In this document: piece after piece, positions 41,786 to 51,026 of the stretch | How positions within the stretch are numbered: position 1 is the first letter of the stretch | How the letters are laid out: every line of letters begins with the position of its first letter | From: Roseovarius sp. EL26 | GTDB taxonomy: Bacteria; Pseudomonadota; Alphaproteobacteria; Rhodobacterales; Rhodobacteraceae | Assembly (NCBI RefSeq): GCF_900327775.1 | Contig: NZ_OUMZ01000007.1 | Location: forward strand, 1,971,606-2,035,605 | Direction of reading: 5' to 3' | DNA: 64,000 bases | Translations under genes and position numbers: made by a program | The notes under the pieces: generated by a model | Databases searched by the model: none | The model's input: the letters and a program-made list of their open reading frames with translations, nothing else | Told to the model about the DNA's origin: nothing

Positions 41786-43213
41786 CTATTGATCAGACAG
41801 GTTACGCAAGACTGCCCCGGGGTTCATGATCCCGCGTGGGTCAAATGCGGCTTTGATCGCCCGCATCATCTGCAATTTTACTGGATCCTCATAACGTTCC
41901 ACATCCGGCACTTTCAACCTCCCCACACCGTGCTCGGCGCTGACAGATCCACCCATTTCATGTACCAGATCATGCACCGTACGTTGCACCTGTTCCCTCA
42001 GGTCTCGATACGTCTCGCGCTTTTGCCCTTTTGGTGGGAAGACGTTGAAATGCAGATTGCCGTCACCAAGATGACCAAAGCAATTGATCCGAAAGGTGCC
42101 CAGTTTGGCCAACCTTTGTTCCGCCTCTATGATGAACGCAGGGATCACCCCCATCGGCACCGATATGTCATGCGAACTGATTGACCCTATGCGCTTATTC
42201 CCTTCCGGGATTTGCTCGCGCAGGGTCCAAAATTCCTGTCTCTGCGCCTCGGACTGGGCAATGATCCCATCGCGGACCAACTCATCTTGTAGGGCCCGCG
42301 CAAACAGCTGCTCTAATGCCTGCGCCGGATCCTGCCCCTGCGCCAGACCCAGATCAATCAGCACAAACCAGTCTGGAAGTTCGCTAAACGGCTGACGCAA
42401 CCCGGGCATAGTTTCTTTCAAAAACTCCAACCCGGTCCGCGCAATCAACTCAAACCCGCTGATCCCTTCGCCCAATTGCGCCTGCGCCATTGCCAACAGA
42501 CGTAAAGCTGCCTCCGGGCCTGGAACAACTATCAACGCGGTGCCCTGCGCCGCCGGACGCGGACTTAATGTGAGCGACGCAGCGGTGATCACCCCCAATG
42601 TACCCTCGGATCCAATCAACAAATTGCGAAGATCATAACCCATGTTGTCTTTACGAAGGCGTTTCAGCCCATGCCAAATCTGACCATCAGGCATAACTGC
42701 CTCAAGCCCCAGGCATAAATCACGCGCATTACCATAGCGCAATACATTCACCCCCCCCGCATTGGTCGATAACAACCCGCCCAACCGCGCCGACCCTTTG
42801 GCCGCAATAGACAATGGAAATAGACGGTCAGCCTCCTGCGCAGAATCCTGTAGATCCGAGAGGATGACCCCGGCCTCAACCACCATCGTGTTTTCTTCGG
42901 GAAATACCGCGCGGATCTTGTTCATCCGTTCAAGGCTCAAAAGCACTGGCGCAGGCCCATCCGAAAGCACTTGCCCGCCAACCAGTCCAGTACCACCACT
43001 ATAAGGAACAATCGGCACCCGGGCCTCCGCAGCACGACGCACGACAACTGCCACTTCCTCAACCCGCTCAGGCGCAACCACGCACCCCGCCTGCCCCGTC
43101 CATCGACCGCGCGGCTCCTCCAGATAACGTGGTTCAACCACGCGCAACGCATCTGCAGGCAAAACGCCTCGCAATGTCTCAACAAATTGGTCATCGGCAG
43201 GATTAAGCGCCAT
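41786..43213 (-). CDS. FAD-linked 2-hydroxyacid dehydrogenase (GlcD/D-LDH type)
   Basis: 475 residues: FAD_binding_4 domain (PYSGGTGLVGGQV near 72, SIAAKGSARLGGLLSTNAGG near 137, GSEGTLGVITAAS near 195) and the FAD-oxidase C-terminal domain (HLGDGNLHFNVF near 365, SAEHGVGRLK near 405). It oxidises a D-2-hydroxyacid such as D-lactate, glycolate or 2-hydroxyglutarate; the exact substrate is not readable. It appears to stand alone, 87 nt downstream of the acetyltransferase stop on the same strand. Confidence 0.9.
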   Translation of the reverse strand: MALNPADDQFVETLRGVLPADALRVVEPRYLEEPRGRWTGQAGCVVAPERVEEVAVVVRRAAEARVPIVPYSGGTGLVGGQVLSDGPAPVLLSLERMNKIRAVFPEENTMVVEAGVILSDLQDSAQEADRLFPLSIAAKGSARLGGLLSTNAGGVNVLRYGNARDLCLGLEAVMPDGQIWHGLKRLRKDNMGYDLRNLLIGSEGTLGVITAASLTLSPRPAAQGTALIVVPGPEAALRLLAMAQAQLGEGISGFELIARTGLEFLKETMPGLRQPFSELPDWFVLIDLGLAQGQDPAQALEQLFARALQDELVRDGIIAQSEAQRQEFWTLREQIPEGNKRIGSISSHDISVPMGVIPAFIIEAEQRLAKLGTFRINCFGHLGDGNLHFNVFPPKGQKRETYRDLREQVQRTVHDLVHEMGGSVSAEHGVGRLKVPDVERYEDPVKLQMMRAIKAAFDPRGIMNPGAVLRNLSDQ

Positions 43214-43300
43214 AAATACTCCTGACTGTGGTCATTTGGCTCTTCATCTTTCCCCAATTACTCCGGGGTAGGCGCGCAGCGACGGGTAAGGGAATCCCCC

Positions 43301-43885
43301 CTACCCCGCGTCGGTCCGGCCGCGCCGATCCCCTCGCAAAGACGCATACAAGACATGCGTGCGCCAGCGTCCATTGATTTGCAAATAGCTTTGCGCAACG
43401 CCTTCGTATTTGAAACCGGTTTTTTCCAGTAATCCACGCGAAGCCGCATTTTCCGGCAGACAGGCGGCTTCGATCCGGCTCAAGTCCAGCCGCTCGAAGG
43501 CATGATGCACGACCGCCTCAATCGCTTCGCGCATATATCCTTGCCGTGCAAACGACTGACCAGTCCAATAGCCCAGCGTCCCAGCCTGCGCGGGCCCACG
43601 GCGGATATTATCCAACGTGATCGCCCCCATAAGCATCTGATCCTCGCGCCGGATCAAAAACAACGGAACTGCGGTTTCATTGCTGATCGACTTTTGCGCC
43701 CAGTACACCCGATTTGTGAAACCGCGTCGCGCCAGATGATCCGTAGACCATTGTGGTTCCCACGGGATAAGATAGTCAGCACTTTGTTCGCGCAACATCG
43801 ACCAAGCGTGATAGTCTTGCATTACCGGTGCACGCAAGGTCAGACGTTCGGTCTCGATCTTGACTTTACGGCGCGGCAGAAACAT
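43301..43885 (-). CDS. RimJ/RimL-type N-acetyltransferase
   Basis: 194 residues with ETERLTLRAPVMQDYHAW at the start, the acetyl-CoA loop QSFARQGYMREAIEAVVHHAF near 108 and ENAASRGLLEKTGFKYEG near 145, the signature of Acetyltransf_3 enzymes that modify ribosomal proteins. It overlaps the M16 peptidase gene by one nucleotide, so it is translated from the same message. Confidence 0.88.
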   Translation of the reverse strand: MFLPRRKVKIETERLTLRAPVMQDYHAWSMLREQSADYLIPWEPQWSTDHLARRGFTNRVYWAQKSISNETAVPLFLIRREDQMLMGAITLDNIRRGPAQAGTLGYWTGQSFARQGYMREAIEAVVHHAFERLDLSRIEAACLPENAASRGLLEKTGFKYEGVAQSYLQINGRWRTHVLYASLRGDRRGRTDAG

Positions 43886-45147
43886 CAGGCGGCACGCCTT
43901 TCCTGCAATGCCTCCAGTGTCGGTGCGGTCTCAACCGGACCATAAAGCGCCAAGGCCGCACGGGCCTTCACAGCCATATTCTCTGCCAGATCCCGCACAT
44001 CCGACAGCTCAACCGCATCGATTTGTTGCACCACTTCGCTCAGATCCGGTATACGCCCCCAGATCTGCAACATACGTGCCAGACGTTCCGCACGGTTCGA
44101 GGGGCTTTCCAAACCCATCAACAACCCGGCCTTCATCTGCACGCGTGCACGCTCAACCTCAACCGTACTCATGTCATCAGCGGCACGTTTCATTTCATCA
44201 ACAGTGATCTGTGCAAGGCCAGCCATCTGATCACCAGAGGTACCCGCATAAATCGTCATCATGCCCGTATCGGCATAGGCCCCGGCCTGCGCGTAGATCG
44301 TATAACACAGCCCACGCTTTTCGCGGACCTCTTGAAACAGACGCGACGACATCGACCCACCAAGTGCGGATGCATAAATCTGCGCCGCATGAATGCGCTG
44401 ATCCATATAGTCAGGGCCCTCAAATGCCATGGCAAAATGGGCCTGTTCCAGCGACTTGATCGTGCGACTTTCACCACCCGAAAATTGTGCTGCCGATGGG
44501 ATAACAACAGGCGAGGCCTGCATATCGCCAAAGAGCTGCTCTGCCGCAGCAACCAACGTATCGTGATCAACTGCACCTGCTGCAGACAAAATCATCTGCC
44601 CCGGCTGATACTGCTGCGCAATAAACCGCTCCAGATCTTCACGACTAAAGGAGCGCACACGATCCTCTGGTCCCAAAATCGTCCGCCCTAGCGGGTGATC
44701 AGGGTAGGCTTTTTCCTGCAGCCAGTCGAAAATAATATCATCCGGCGTATCAAGTGCCTGACCAATTTCTTGCAAAATTACGCCACGCTCGATCTCGATC
44801 TCATCGGGGTCAAACACAGGATTGCGCAGGATATCCGCGACCACATCCAAGGCCAGAGGCACGTCATTTTCGAGAACGCGAACATAATAGGCTGTTACCT
44901 CACGCGAAGTATAGGCGTTGATGTATCCACCGACGTCCTCTATCGCCTCAGCAATTTGTAAGGCTGAGCGTGTTTTCGTGCCTTTGAAAGCCATATGCTC
45001 AAGAAAGTGGGCAATGCCGTTTTGCGCGGCATTCTCGTGCCGCGCACCAGCCAGAACCCAAACGCCTATGGCTGCGGATTGCAGCCCCGGCATATGTTCC
45101 GAGACGACTCGGAATCCGTTCGGCAATGTTGTCAGGTTAACCGTCAA
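43885..45147 (-). CDS. M16 zinc peptidase (processing-peptidase type)
   Basis: 420 residues with the inverted zinc motif HFLEHMAFKGT (HxxEH) near residue 47 and the downstream Glu of the ERGVILQEIGQ helix near 125. The layout matches mitochondrial processing-peptidase-like M16B proteins of alphaproteobacteria. It probably degrades or trims short peptides. It overlaps thrC by 4 nt, and it sits in the conserved cta-thrC block. Confidence 0.92.
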   Translation of the reverse strand: MTVNLTTLPNGFRVVSEHMPGLQSAAIGVWVLAGARHENAAQNGIAHFLEHMAFKGTKTRSALQIAEAIEDVGGYINAYTSREVTAYYVRVLENDVPLALDVVADILRNPVFDPDEIEIERGVILQEIGQALDTPDDIIFDWLQEKAYPDHPLGRTILGPEDRVRSFSREDLERFIAQQYQPGQMILSAAGAVDHDTLVAAAEQLFGDMQASPVVIPSAAQFSGGESRTIKSLEQAHFAMAFEGPDYMDQRIHAAQIYASALGGSMSSRLFQEVREKRGLCYTIYAQAGAYADTGMMTIYAGTSGDQMAGLAQITVDEMKRAADDMSTVEVERARVQMKAGLLMGLESPSNRAERLARMLQIWGRIPDLSEVVQQIDAVELSDVRDLAENMAVKARAALALYGPVETAPTLEALQERRAA

Positions 45148-46532
45148 TTCCCGGTCCGCTCCTTAATCAGCGTTTCAATTTCACCAAGATCATTCTCAAC
45201 CCGGGTGATACGTTCTGAACGCTCATACAGGTCCGACATACGGTCGGGCAAGGGGGGATGTATGCCGCTGGCCTCCTCCACTGCCGCCGGAAACTTGGCG
45301 GGATGCGCTGTTGCAAGGGTAATCATTGGCACATCAGCGCTGCGTTGCTCATCTGCAACCTTCACCCCAATGGCACCGTGCGGGCATAACAGCTCGGCAC
45401 TTTGCTGCATGACACGACCAATAGTGGCTCGGGTTTCACCTTCTGAACAATTACCACTATCGTAGTTTTCACGCAGTGCCTGCAGCGCGCCCTGGCTGAC
45501 GTTGAAGCCACCTGTTTTCAGTTCATTCATCAGCTGCGCGACAGCAGCACCGTCACGGTCATAGGCTTCAAACAATGCCCGCTCAAAATTGGAGCTCACC
45601 TGAATATCCATTGACGGGCTAATCGAGGGGATCACGCCGTCCGGGGTATACCCCTCTCCGCTCAGGCAGCGATGCAGGATATCATTTTGGTTGGTCGCGA
45701 CAACCAGCCGATCAATCGGAAGCCCCATACGCTTGGCGATGTAGCCAGCAAAGATGTCACCGAAGTTGCCCGTGGGCACAGTAAAGCTGACTTTGCGGTG
45801 CGGTGCGCCAAGGCTGACAGCAGAGGTGAAGTAATAGACCACCTGCGCCAGAACCCGCGCCCAGTTGATTGAGTTTACGCCAGCAAGTCCGACAGTGTCG
45901 CGGAACGCAAAGTCATTGAACATGTCTTTGACCCGTGCCTGACAATCATCAAAGTGACCGGTCAGCGCCAACGCGTGCACATTATCCTCGGACGGGGTGC
46001 TCATCTGGCGGCGCTGCACTTCGGACACGCGGCCATGTGGATAAAGGATAAAGACATCCACAGCATCCAGTCCACGAAAGGCCTCAATAGCGGCAGACCC
46101 AGTATCACCACTGGTGGCCCCAACGATGCAGACCCTATTGCCTGAGCGTTTGAGCGAAAACTCAAACAGTTGACCGATCAGCTGCATCGCGAAATCTTTG
46201 AACGCCAGCGTCGGGCCGTGGAACAGTTCCAGCAGGAAATGCCCACTATCGAGTTGCTTCAGTGGCGCGCGCGCCGCGTGGCCAAAACCTTCGTATGCAC
46301 GAGCAATGATACCGCGAAATTCGTCATCCGTGAAAGCGTCTCCCACATAAGGTCGCATGATTCTGAATGCGACTTCTTCATAGCTCTGCCCGGCCAATGC
46401 GGCAATCTCACCATGGCTCAGTTGTGGGATGCTTTGTGGCAGGTAAAGGCCACCGTCACGTGCCAAGCCGCTCAGCATCGCCTCTTCAAAGCTCAGTTCA
46501 GGGGCCTGACCCCGGGTCGAGATATATCTCAT
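45144..46532 (-). CDS. thrC: Threonine synthase
   Basis: 462-residue PLP enzyme that converts O-phosphohomoserine to threonine. Visible are the N-terminal YISTRGQAPELSFEEA, the PLP-lysine motif LAFKDFAMQL near residue 111, VGATSGDTGSAAI near 152 and the PLP phosphate site TGNFGDIFAG near 262. It is in an operon with SURF1 (4-nt overlap upstream) and M16 (4-nt overlap downstream). Confidence 0.96.
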   Translation of the reverse strand: MRYISTRGQAPELSFEEAMLSGLARDGGLYLPQSIPQLSHGEIAALAGQSYEEVAFRIMRPYVGDAFTDDEFRGIIARAYEGFGHAARAPLKQLDSGHFLLELFHGPTLAFKDFAMQLIGQLFEFSLKRSGNRVCIVGATSGDTGSAAIEAFRGLDAVDVFILYPHGRVSEVQRRQMSTPSEDNVHALALTGHFDDCQARVKDMFNDFAFRDTVGLAGVNSINWARVLAQVVYYFTSAVSLGAPHRKVSFTVPTGNFGDIFAGYIAKRMGLPIDRLVVATNQNDILHRCLSGEGYTPDGVIPSISPSMDIQVSSNFERALFEAYDRDGAAVAQLMNELKTGGFNVSQGALQALRENYDSGNCSEGETRATIGRVMQQSAELLCPHGAIGVKVADEQRSADVPMITLATAHPAKFPAAVEEASGIHPPLPDRMSDLYERSERITRVENDLGEIETLIKERTGN

Positions 46533-47212
46533 GTCTCAGTGCCTTCAGGTTTGTGGCGCATGCGCCGGATAAAATAGCCGGTCATCACCAGCCAGATGGC
46601 CGCGAGCGAAAACCAGGTAATTGCATATTCCAAGTGATCATTAGGAATGCTGATTCTGTCGACGGGCAGCGGCGTCACCGGTGTGTCGTAAAACGACGTT
46701 TCGCGCGCGACGATTAATGTCGGCTCGGCATCCAGTACCGCAGCCATTGCATCAACATCACGGGCGAACCACAAGTTCTGTTCCAGATCCGGTTCTGGTG
46801 TCGATGAGTTTTTGTCATCAGGCCATACCAAGTTTCCAGTCACTGTTGCGTCTGCATAGCGCCCCTCAGTGGGTTGCTCATCCTGGGTCACAAAGCCCCG
46901 GTCCAGCAAAATGCGCCGTTCACCGACTTGCATCACATTAATGAGACGATATCCCGGCCCTATCCGTTTGCGGCTGTCTAATACACGAAGATAAGGAGCA
47001 AGCACATCGCCGGTTACGACCACAGCACGATATTTATCCGTTTCGACGTCAGGGGTATCTGGCAAGGCAACTGGCGGCGCTGTGACCCGGCCCTCGATTT
47101 CAGTCAGAATACTTTCTTTCCATGTCAGTCGCTGTATCTGCCACACGCCGAGACTAATCAGTACCGCCGCGCCAATCAGGCCAAAAAGCAGAGGGATGAT
47201 AAAGCGACGCAC
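46529..47212 (-). CDS. SURF1-family oxidase assembly protein
   Basis: 227 residues with a transmembrane helix at each end (FIIPLLFGLIGAAVLISLGVWQIQRL; TWFSLAAIWLVMTGYFIRRMR) and the SURF1 periplasmic domain (RIGPGYRLINVMQVGERRILLDRGFV). SURF1 helps insert heme a into subunit I of cytochrome aa3. The GTG at 47212 is chosen because AGGAG lies 8 nt upstream; the longer TTG frame gives odd N-terminal residues. It follows ctaE and a hairpin. Confidence 0.9.
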   Translation of the reverse strand: MRRFIIPLLFGLIGAAVLISLGVWQIQRLTWKESILTEIEGRVTAPPVALPDTPDVETDKYRAVVVTGDVLAPYLRVLDSRKRIGPGYRLINVMQVGERRILLDRGFVTQDEQPTEGRYADATVTGNLVWPDDKNSSTPEPDLEQNLWFARDVDAMAAVLDAEPTLIVARETSFYDTPVTPLPVDRISIPNDHLEYAITWFSLAAIWLVMTGYFIRRMRHKPEGTET

Positions 47213-47233
47213 GAGGTGGGCTCCTGACAAATG

Positions 47234-47262
47234 CAAAAGCGCGCGATAGCCGCGCGCTTTTG
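47234..47262. terminator. Hairpin between ctaE and SURF1
   Basis: 12-bp perfect stem (47234-47245 with 47251-47262), 5-nt loop, with AAAA/TTTT inside the stem base. On the minus strand it lies 35 nt after ctaE and may partly terminate or stabilise the cta mRNA ahead of SURF1-thrC. Confidence 0.7.
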
Positions 47263-47296
47263 GGTTTTACGCCTTATTGCGGTTTATTCAACCCGC

Positions 47297-48133
47297 TCAG
47301 CCGCCCCAGATGTAGACAGCAGCAAACAGGAACAGCCAGACCACATCAACGAAGTGCCAGTACCAAGCTGCCGCCTCGAACCCAACATGGTTGGTCGGGG
47401 TAAAGTGACCGCGCTGCAGGCGCAGCAGGCAGATGAACAGGAAGATCGTACCAATGATCACGTGGAAGCCGTGGAAACCTGTCGCCATGAAGAAGGTCGC
47501 GCCATAAATGTTGCCTGAGAAACCAAAGGCAGCGTGGCTATATTCGTAAGCCTGAAACACGGTAAAGATAGCGCCCAGAGCAACCGAAATAATCAAACCC
47601 CATTTCATGTCGTCGCGGTTGTTTTCATGTACCAAAGCATGGTGCGCCCATGTAGCGGCACAGCCCGAGCATAGCAGAATCAACGTGTTGATCAGCGGCA
47701 AGTGCCAAGCGTCAAATGTCTCAATGCCAACCGGAGGCCAAACGCCGTCTTTGAGTGGGCTGTCTGGTCCCATTGGATACATGGCGTTTTTGAAGAAGGC
47801 CCAGAACCAAGCAGCAAAGAACATCACTTCGGACATGATAAACATGATCACGCCGTAACGCAGACCAATCAGAACGACAGGTGTGTGATCGCCGATCTGG
47901 TTTTCTTTGATGGTTTCGCCCCACCAGCCAAACATCACATACAGCACCAAGGTCAGACCGATCAGAAACATCCAAGGATTGGCCCCACCAGTCGAAGACG
48001 CACCGTCAGGTAGTTTCAGCCATTGGAACAGCAATACGGCGCCAAACAGCATGATGAAGCCGCCAACAGCCCCCAGCAGGGGCCAGATCGAAGGGGCCAG
48101 AATGTGATAATCGTGGTTCTTTTCATGTGCCAT
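47297..48133 (-). CDS. ctaE: Cytochrome c oxidase subunit III
   Basis: 278 residues with seven hydrophobic helices and the subunit III signatures [33 protein letters not shown] and [16 protein letters not shown], ending [24 protein letters not shown]. It stabilises the aa3-type oxidase and its proton uptake. It follows ctaG by 27 nt. Subunit I (ctaD) is not in this window. Confidence 0.96.
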   Translation of the reverse strand: MAHEKNHDYHILAPSIWPLLGAVGGFIMLFGAVLLFQWLKLPDGASSTGGANPWMFLIGLTLVLYVMFGWWGETIKENQIGDHTPVVLIGLRYGVIMFIMSEVMFFAAWFWAFFKNAMYPMGPDSPLKDGVWPPVGIETFDAWHLPLINTLILLCSGCAATWAHHALVHENNRDDMKWGLIISVALGAIFTVFQAYEYSHAAFGFSGNIYGATFFMATGFHGFHVIIGTIFLFICLLRLQRGHFTPTNHVGFEAAAWYWHFVDVVWLFLFAAVYIWGG

Positions 48134-48160
48134 GTTGCATATCCCTCGTCGAAGGCTCTG

Positions 48161-48742
48161 TTAGTTCAGATTCTTATTGGTTTCGTTGTCCAGCGCAAGG
48201 GCCGCCTGGGCCTCTGGCAGGTCGATTTCGTAAAACGTATATCCCAAAGTGATCGTATGGACGTATTTTGCGTCTCTGTCAGTCACGATTTCAGGGTCAA
48301 CGTAAAATGTCACAGGCATCTCGACCCGTTCACCGGGTTGCAGAACCTGCTCGGTAAAGCAAAAGCAGTCGATCTTGGTGAAAAATCCACCAGCCTCGTA
48401 GGGCGTCACGTTATAGCTGGCCTGTCCGGCAATCGGGCGATCTGTCGGATTGTAAGCCTCGTAAAATGCCAGACCAGTTTCTCCAATCCGCAACTCCATT
48501 TCATTCACCATGGGTTTGAACTCCCACGGCATGCCACGTGTCCTTGAGGCGTCAAAGCGCACTTTGATCGTTTGATCCAGCACCTCGTCCGAGGCCACGC
48601 TGGCCACTGTAGTCACCCCACCAAATCCGGTAACACGGCAGAACCAGTCGTAAAACGGAACCGAAGCCCAGGCCAGCCCCCCCATCACGACCACGACGCC
48701 AACAAGGCGCACAACGGTCTTGTTTTTTGGGTCCATTGCCAT
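48161..48742 (-). CDS. ctaG: Copper chaperone CtaG (Cox11)
   Basis: 193 residues: one N-terminal transmembrane anchor, then the Cox11 beta domain with the copper-binding CFCF motif (KIDCFCFTEQ near residue 121) and the VTFYVDPE strand. It delivers copper to the CuB site of subunit I. The ATG shares bases with the stop of the small gene before it (TGATG). Confidence 0.95.
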   Translation of the reverse strand: MAMDPKNKTVVRLVGVVVVMGGLAWASVPFYDWFCRVTGFGGVTTVASVASDEVLDQTIKVRFDASRTRGMPWEFKPMVNEMELRIGETGLAFYEAYNPTDRPIAGQASYNVTPYEAGGFFTKIDCFCFTEQVLQPGERVEMPVTFYVDPEIVTDRDAKYVHTITLGYTFYEIDLPEAQAALALDNETNKNLN

Positions 48743-48903
48743 CAGTTCGTAATCTCGTCTGTTGGAATTGCAAATTCTTCATTGCTGACCTTGGCAATCG
48801 TCAGGCTGAAAACCAGCGCAACAAACGCAGCAAGAACCAACCCCAAGCCCAGATTGCGGCCAAAGCGACGTTTATGCAGTTCATGCTCTTGTGGAAATGC
48901 CAT
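48742..48903 (-). CDS. 53-residue membrane protein of the cta operon
   Basis: Frame [20 protein letters not shown] ... ending PTDEITN: a basic N-terminus and one transmembrane helix (residues ~18-38). It overlaps the ctaB stop at its start and the ctaG ATG at its end (TGATG both times), so it is translated with them. Such small proteins are seen between ctaB and ctaG in related bacteria (CoxF-type), presumed oxidase assembly factors. Confidence 0.85.
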   Translation of the reverse strand: MAFPQEHELHKRRFGRNLGLGLVLAAFVALVFSLTIAKVSNEEFAIPTDEITN

Positions 48904-49844
48904 CACCAGCCCCCTAACCCGTAACCGGCCAGAACCGATTGCAACAAGATCGCTGTAAAGTGGCCAAATAGATAAAACAGCGACAGAGCGAAAACCTTTT
49001 TCTCAGTCTTATAATCATCCGCCTCTGCCTGAGTCTCATCGCGGCGCCAGATATCCCAGGCCCCTTTCAGGAACAGTGCGTTCAAGACAATAGCCACGGC
49101 AAGATAGATCGGTCCACCGATCCCGGTGAAAGCCGTACCAATCGCCAAAGGCGCCAGCAACAGCGTATAAACGAGGATATGCTTGCGGGTCGACCGGCGG
49201 CCGTGCGTAACCGTCAACATCGGCACGCCAGCTTCTTTGTAGTCCGACTTCATGAACAGCGCCAACGCCCAGAAGTGTGGCGGCGTCCACATGAAGGTCA
49301 GAGCAAACATCAGAACTGATTCGACGCTGACACCACCCGTGGCAACCGCCCAGCCAATCATAGGAGGGAAAGCCCCTGCAGCGCCACCAATGACGATGTT
49401 CTGCGGCGTCCAGCGCTTGAGCCACATGGTATAGATCACGACATAGAAAAAGATCGTAAAGGCCAGCAACGCAGCAGCGACCAGATTGCTTGCCAATCCC
49501 AGCATTACAACGGCCATAACCGACAGGGTGATACCAAATGCAAAGGCCTCGCCCTCGTTGATTCGGCCGGCTGGGATCGGGCGACCCTGTGTCCGCTTCA
49601 TGATCCGATCAATATCGGCGTCCCACCACATATTCAGGGCACCAGATGCCCCGCCACCAACAGCAATGAATAAAATCGCCGCAAAACCGACAACCGGGTT
49701 CACTGGGACAGGTGCTGCTAACAGGCCAACAAGGGCTGTAAAGACGACAAGCGACATTACCCGCGGTTTCAGCAGGGCGAAATAGTCACCAAAACCGGCA
49801 TCACCGGTTTGTGTCTGGCTGGCATTCAGGCTTGCGTCGCTCAT
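48903..49844 (-). CDS. ctaB: Heme O synthase (protoheme farnesyltransferase)
   Basis: 313 residues, UbiA-family membrane prenyltransferase with about nine helices. The first Asp-rich motif is [19 protein letters not shown] near residue 91, with [20 protein letters not shown] near 190. It makes heme O from heme B for cytochrome oxidase. It lies 56 nt downstream of the ctaC stop on the same strand, after a hairpin. Confidence 0.96.
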   Translation of the reverse strand: MSDASLNASQTQTGDAGFGDYFALLKPRVMSLVVFTALVGLLAAPVPVNPVVGFAAILFIAVGGGASGALNMWWDADIDRIMKRTQGRPIPAGRINEGEAFAFGITLSVMAVVMLGLASNLVAAALLAFTIFFYVVIYTMWLKRWTPQNIVIGGAAGAFPPMIGWAVATGGVSVESVLMFALTFMWTPPHFWALALFMKSDYKEAGVPMLTVTHGRRSTRKHILVYTLLLAPLAIGTAFTGIGGPIYLAVAIVLNALFLKGAWDIWRRDETQAEADDYKTEKKVFALSLFYLFGHFTAILLQSVLAGYGLGGW

Positions 49845-49863
49845 GTTTCCGTCCGGTTATCTC

Positions 49864-49890
49864 AAGGCCCCGAAACATCTTCGGGGCTTT
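49864..49890. terminator. Hairpin after ctaC
   Basis: Arms of about 10 bp (AAGGCCCCGA / TCGGGGCTTT) with one G-T wobble and a short loop. On the minus strand it lies 11 nt after the ctaC stop; there is no long T-run, so it probably tunes downstream cta expression rather than ending it fully. Confidence 0.55.
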
Positions 49891-49900
49891 GCATCAGTCC

Positions 49901-50818
49901 TCAGTTCAGCGCAGCGGTATCAACATATTCGTTGTCGTTGTCGGCCACAGCTTTCAGCCAAGCTTCATAGGTTTCTTCGCTGACTACTTTAACCGTGATC
50001 GGCATATAGGCGTGGTCTTTGCCACACAGCTCAGAACACTGACCAAAATAAACGCCTTCTTTTTCGGCTTTGAACCAAAGCTGTGCCAAACGACCTGGAA
50101 CGGCGTCTTGCTTTACACCAAAGGCCGGGATGGTCCAGCTGTGGATCACATCAGACCCGGTAACCGTCATCACGACAACCTTGTTGACCGGAACGATAAC
50201 GGCAGTATCCGTTGCCAGTAGGAACTCATCTCGTGAGTATCCGAAATACTCAAGCTTTTGGACAGCAACATCATCCAGCACCTGAGGACGGCTCATTGGC
50301 TGATCAGAACCCCAACCGGCAGCTTCGTCATCGATCTCATAAGCGCCATCAACGAGATAGCTGGTGAACTCTAGCTCGTGCTCTGGATATTCATAAGTCC
50401 AGTTCCATTGGTTACCGGTCACTTTGATGTGAATTTCACCTTCTGGGATTTCCTGCTGCTTGAACAAAATCGGTAGCGAGAACGATCCAATCAGAATCAA
50501 CACAATAATCGGGATGATCGTCCAAGCGACCTCAATCGGAGAATTGTGCGTAAAGGTCGAAGGTGTTGGATTAGCTTTGCGATTGTAGCGAACGATACAG
50601 ATGGCCATCAAAGCACAAACAAACAGAACGATGATAGTAATCACGGCCAGAACCATCCCGTCTAGCCAATTAATATCGCTGGCCAGCTCGGTTACGGCTG
50701 GCTGAAATGCTATACCGCCATCTTTTGGCGTGCCGAGAACCTCAAGATTGTCCTGAGCAAAGGCGGGGATGGCTGTCAGTGCGGCCGGAATGGCCAGAAG
50801 GCTGGAAAGTCGTCGCAT
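49901..50818 (-). CDS. ctaC: Cytochrome c oxidase subunit II
   Basis: 305 residues: signal peptide (ALTAIPAFAQ), two transmembrane helices (about 53-80 and 99-120), then the cupredoxin domain with the CuA site: DVIHSWTIPAFGVKQDAVPG (His) and CSELCGKDHAYMPI with paired Cys, His and Met. It receives electrons from cytochrome c. It is the first gene of the cta operon. A perfect FNR box lies 148 bp upstream, shared with divergent tldD. Confidence 0.97.
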   Translation of the reverse strand: MRRLSSLLAIPAALTAIPAFAQDNLEVLGTPKDGGIAFQPAVTELASDINWLDGMVLAVITIIVLFVCALMAICIVRYNRKANPTPSTFTHNSPIEVAWTIIPIIVLILIGSFSLPILFKQQEIPEGEIHIKVTGNQWNWTYEYPEHELEFTSYLVDGAYEIDDEAAGWGSDQPMSRPQVLDDVAVQKLEYFGYSRDEFLLATDTAVIVPVNKVVVMTVTGSDVIHSWTIPAFGVKQDAVPGRLAQLWFKAEKEGVYFGQCSELCGKDHAYMPITVKVVSEETYEAWLKAVADNDNEYVDTAALN

Positions 50819-50965
50819 TTTATACCCTGATCGGTTGAAGCGGTTCGTGGCTCTTTTTACACTCAGGATTCGCGCAAGTGCGGATTCCTATTGGTCTACC
50901 GACGCTAAAAACCATATTCTGCGTCCACAGACAAGAAAGACCACTGCGGCAAACGGACACTTTTT

Positions 50966-50979
50966 TTGATTTGGATCAA
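50966..50979. promoter_or_regulatory. FNR/FnrL box between ctaC and tldD
   Basis: The sequence TTGAT-TTGG-ATCAA matches TTGATN4ATCAA exactly. It is in the 208-bp gap between divergent ctaC and tldD. An oxygen-sensing FNR-type protein is expected to bind here; it could repress the aa3 oxidase when oxygen is low or act on tldD. The start distances are 148 bp (ctaC) and 48 bp (tldD). Confidence 0.75.
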
Positions 50980-51026
50980 TTTTTTGCCCCAAATCAACGA
51001 TAAAAATGAACAGGACCTCTTGAAAA

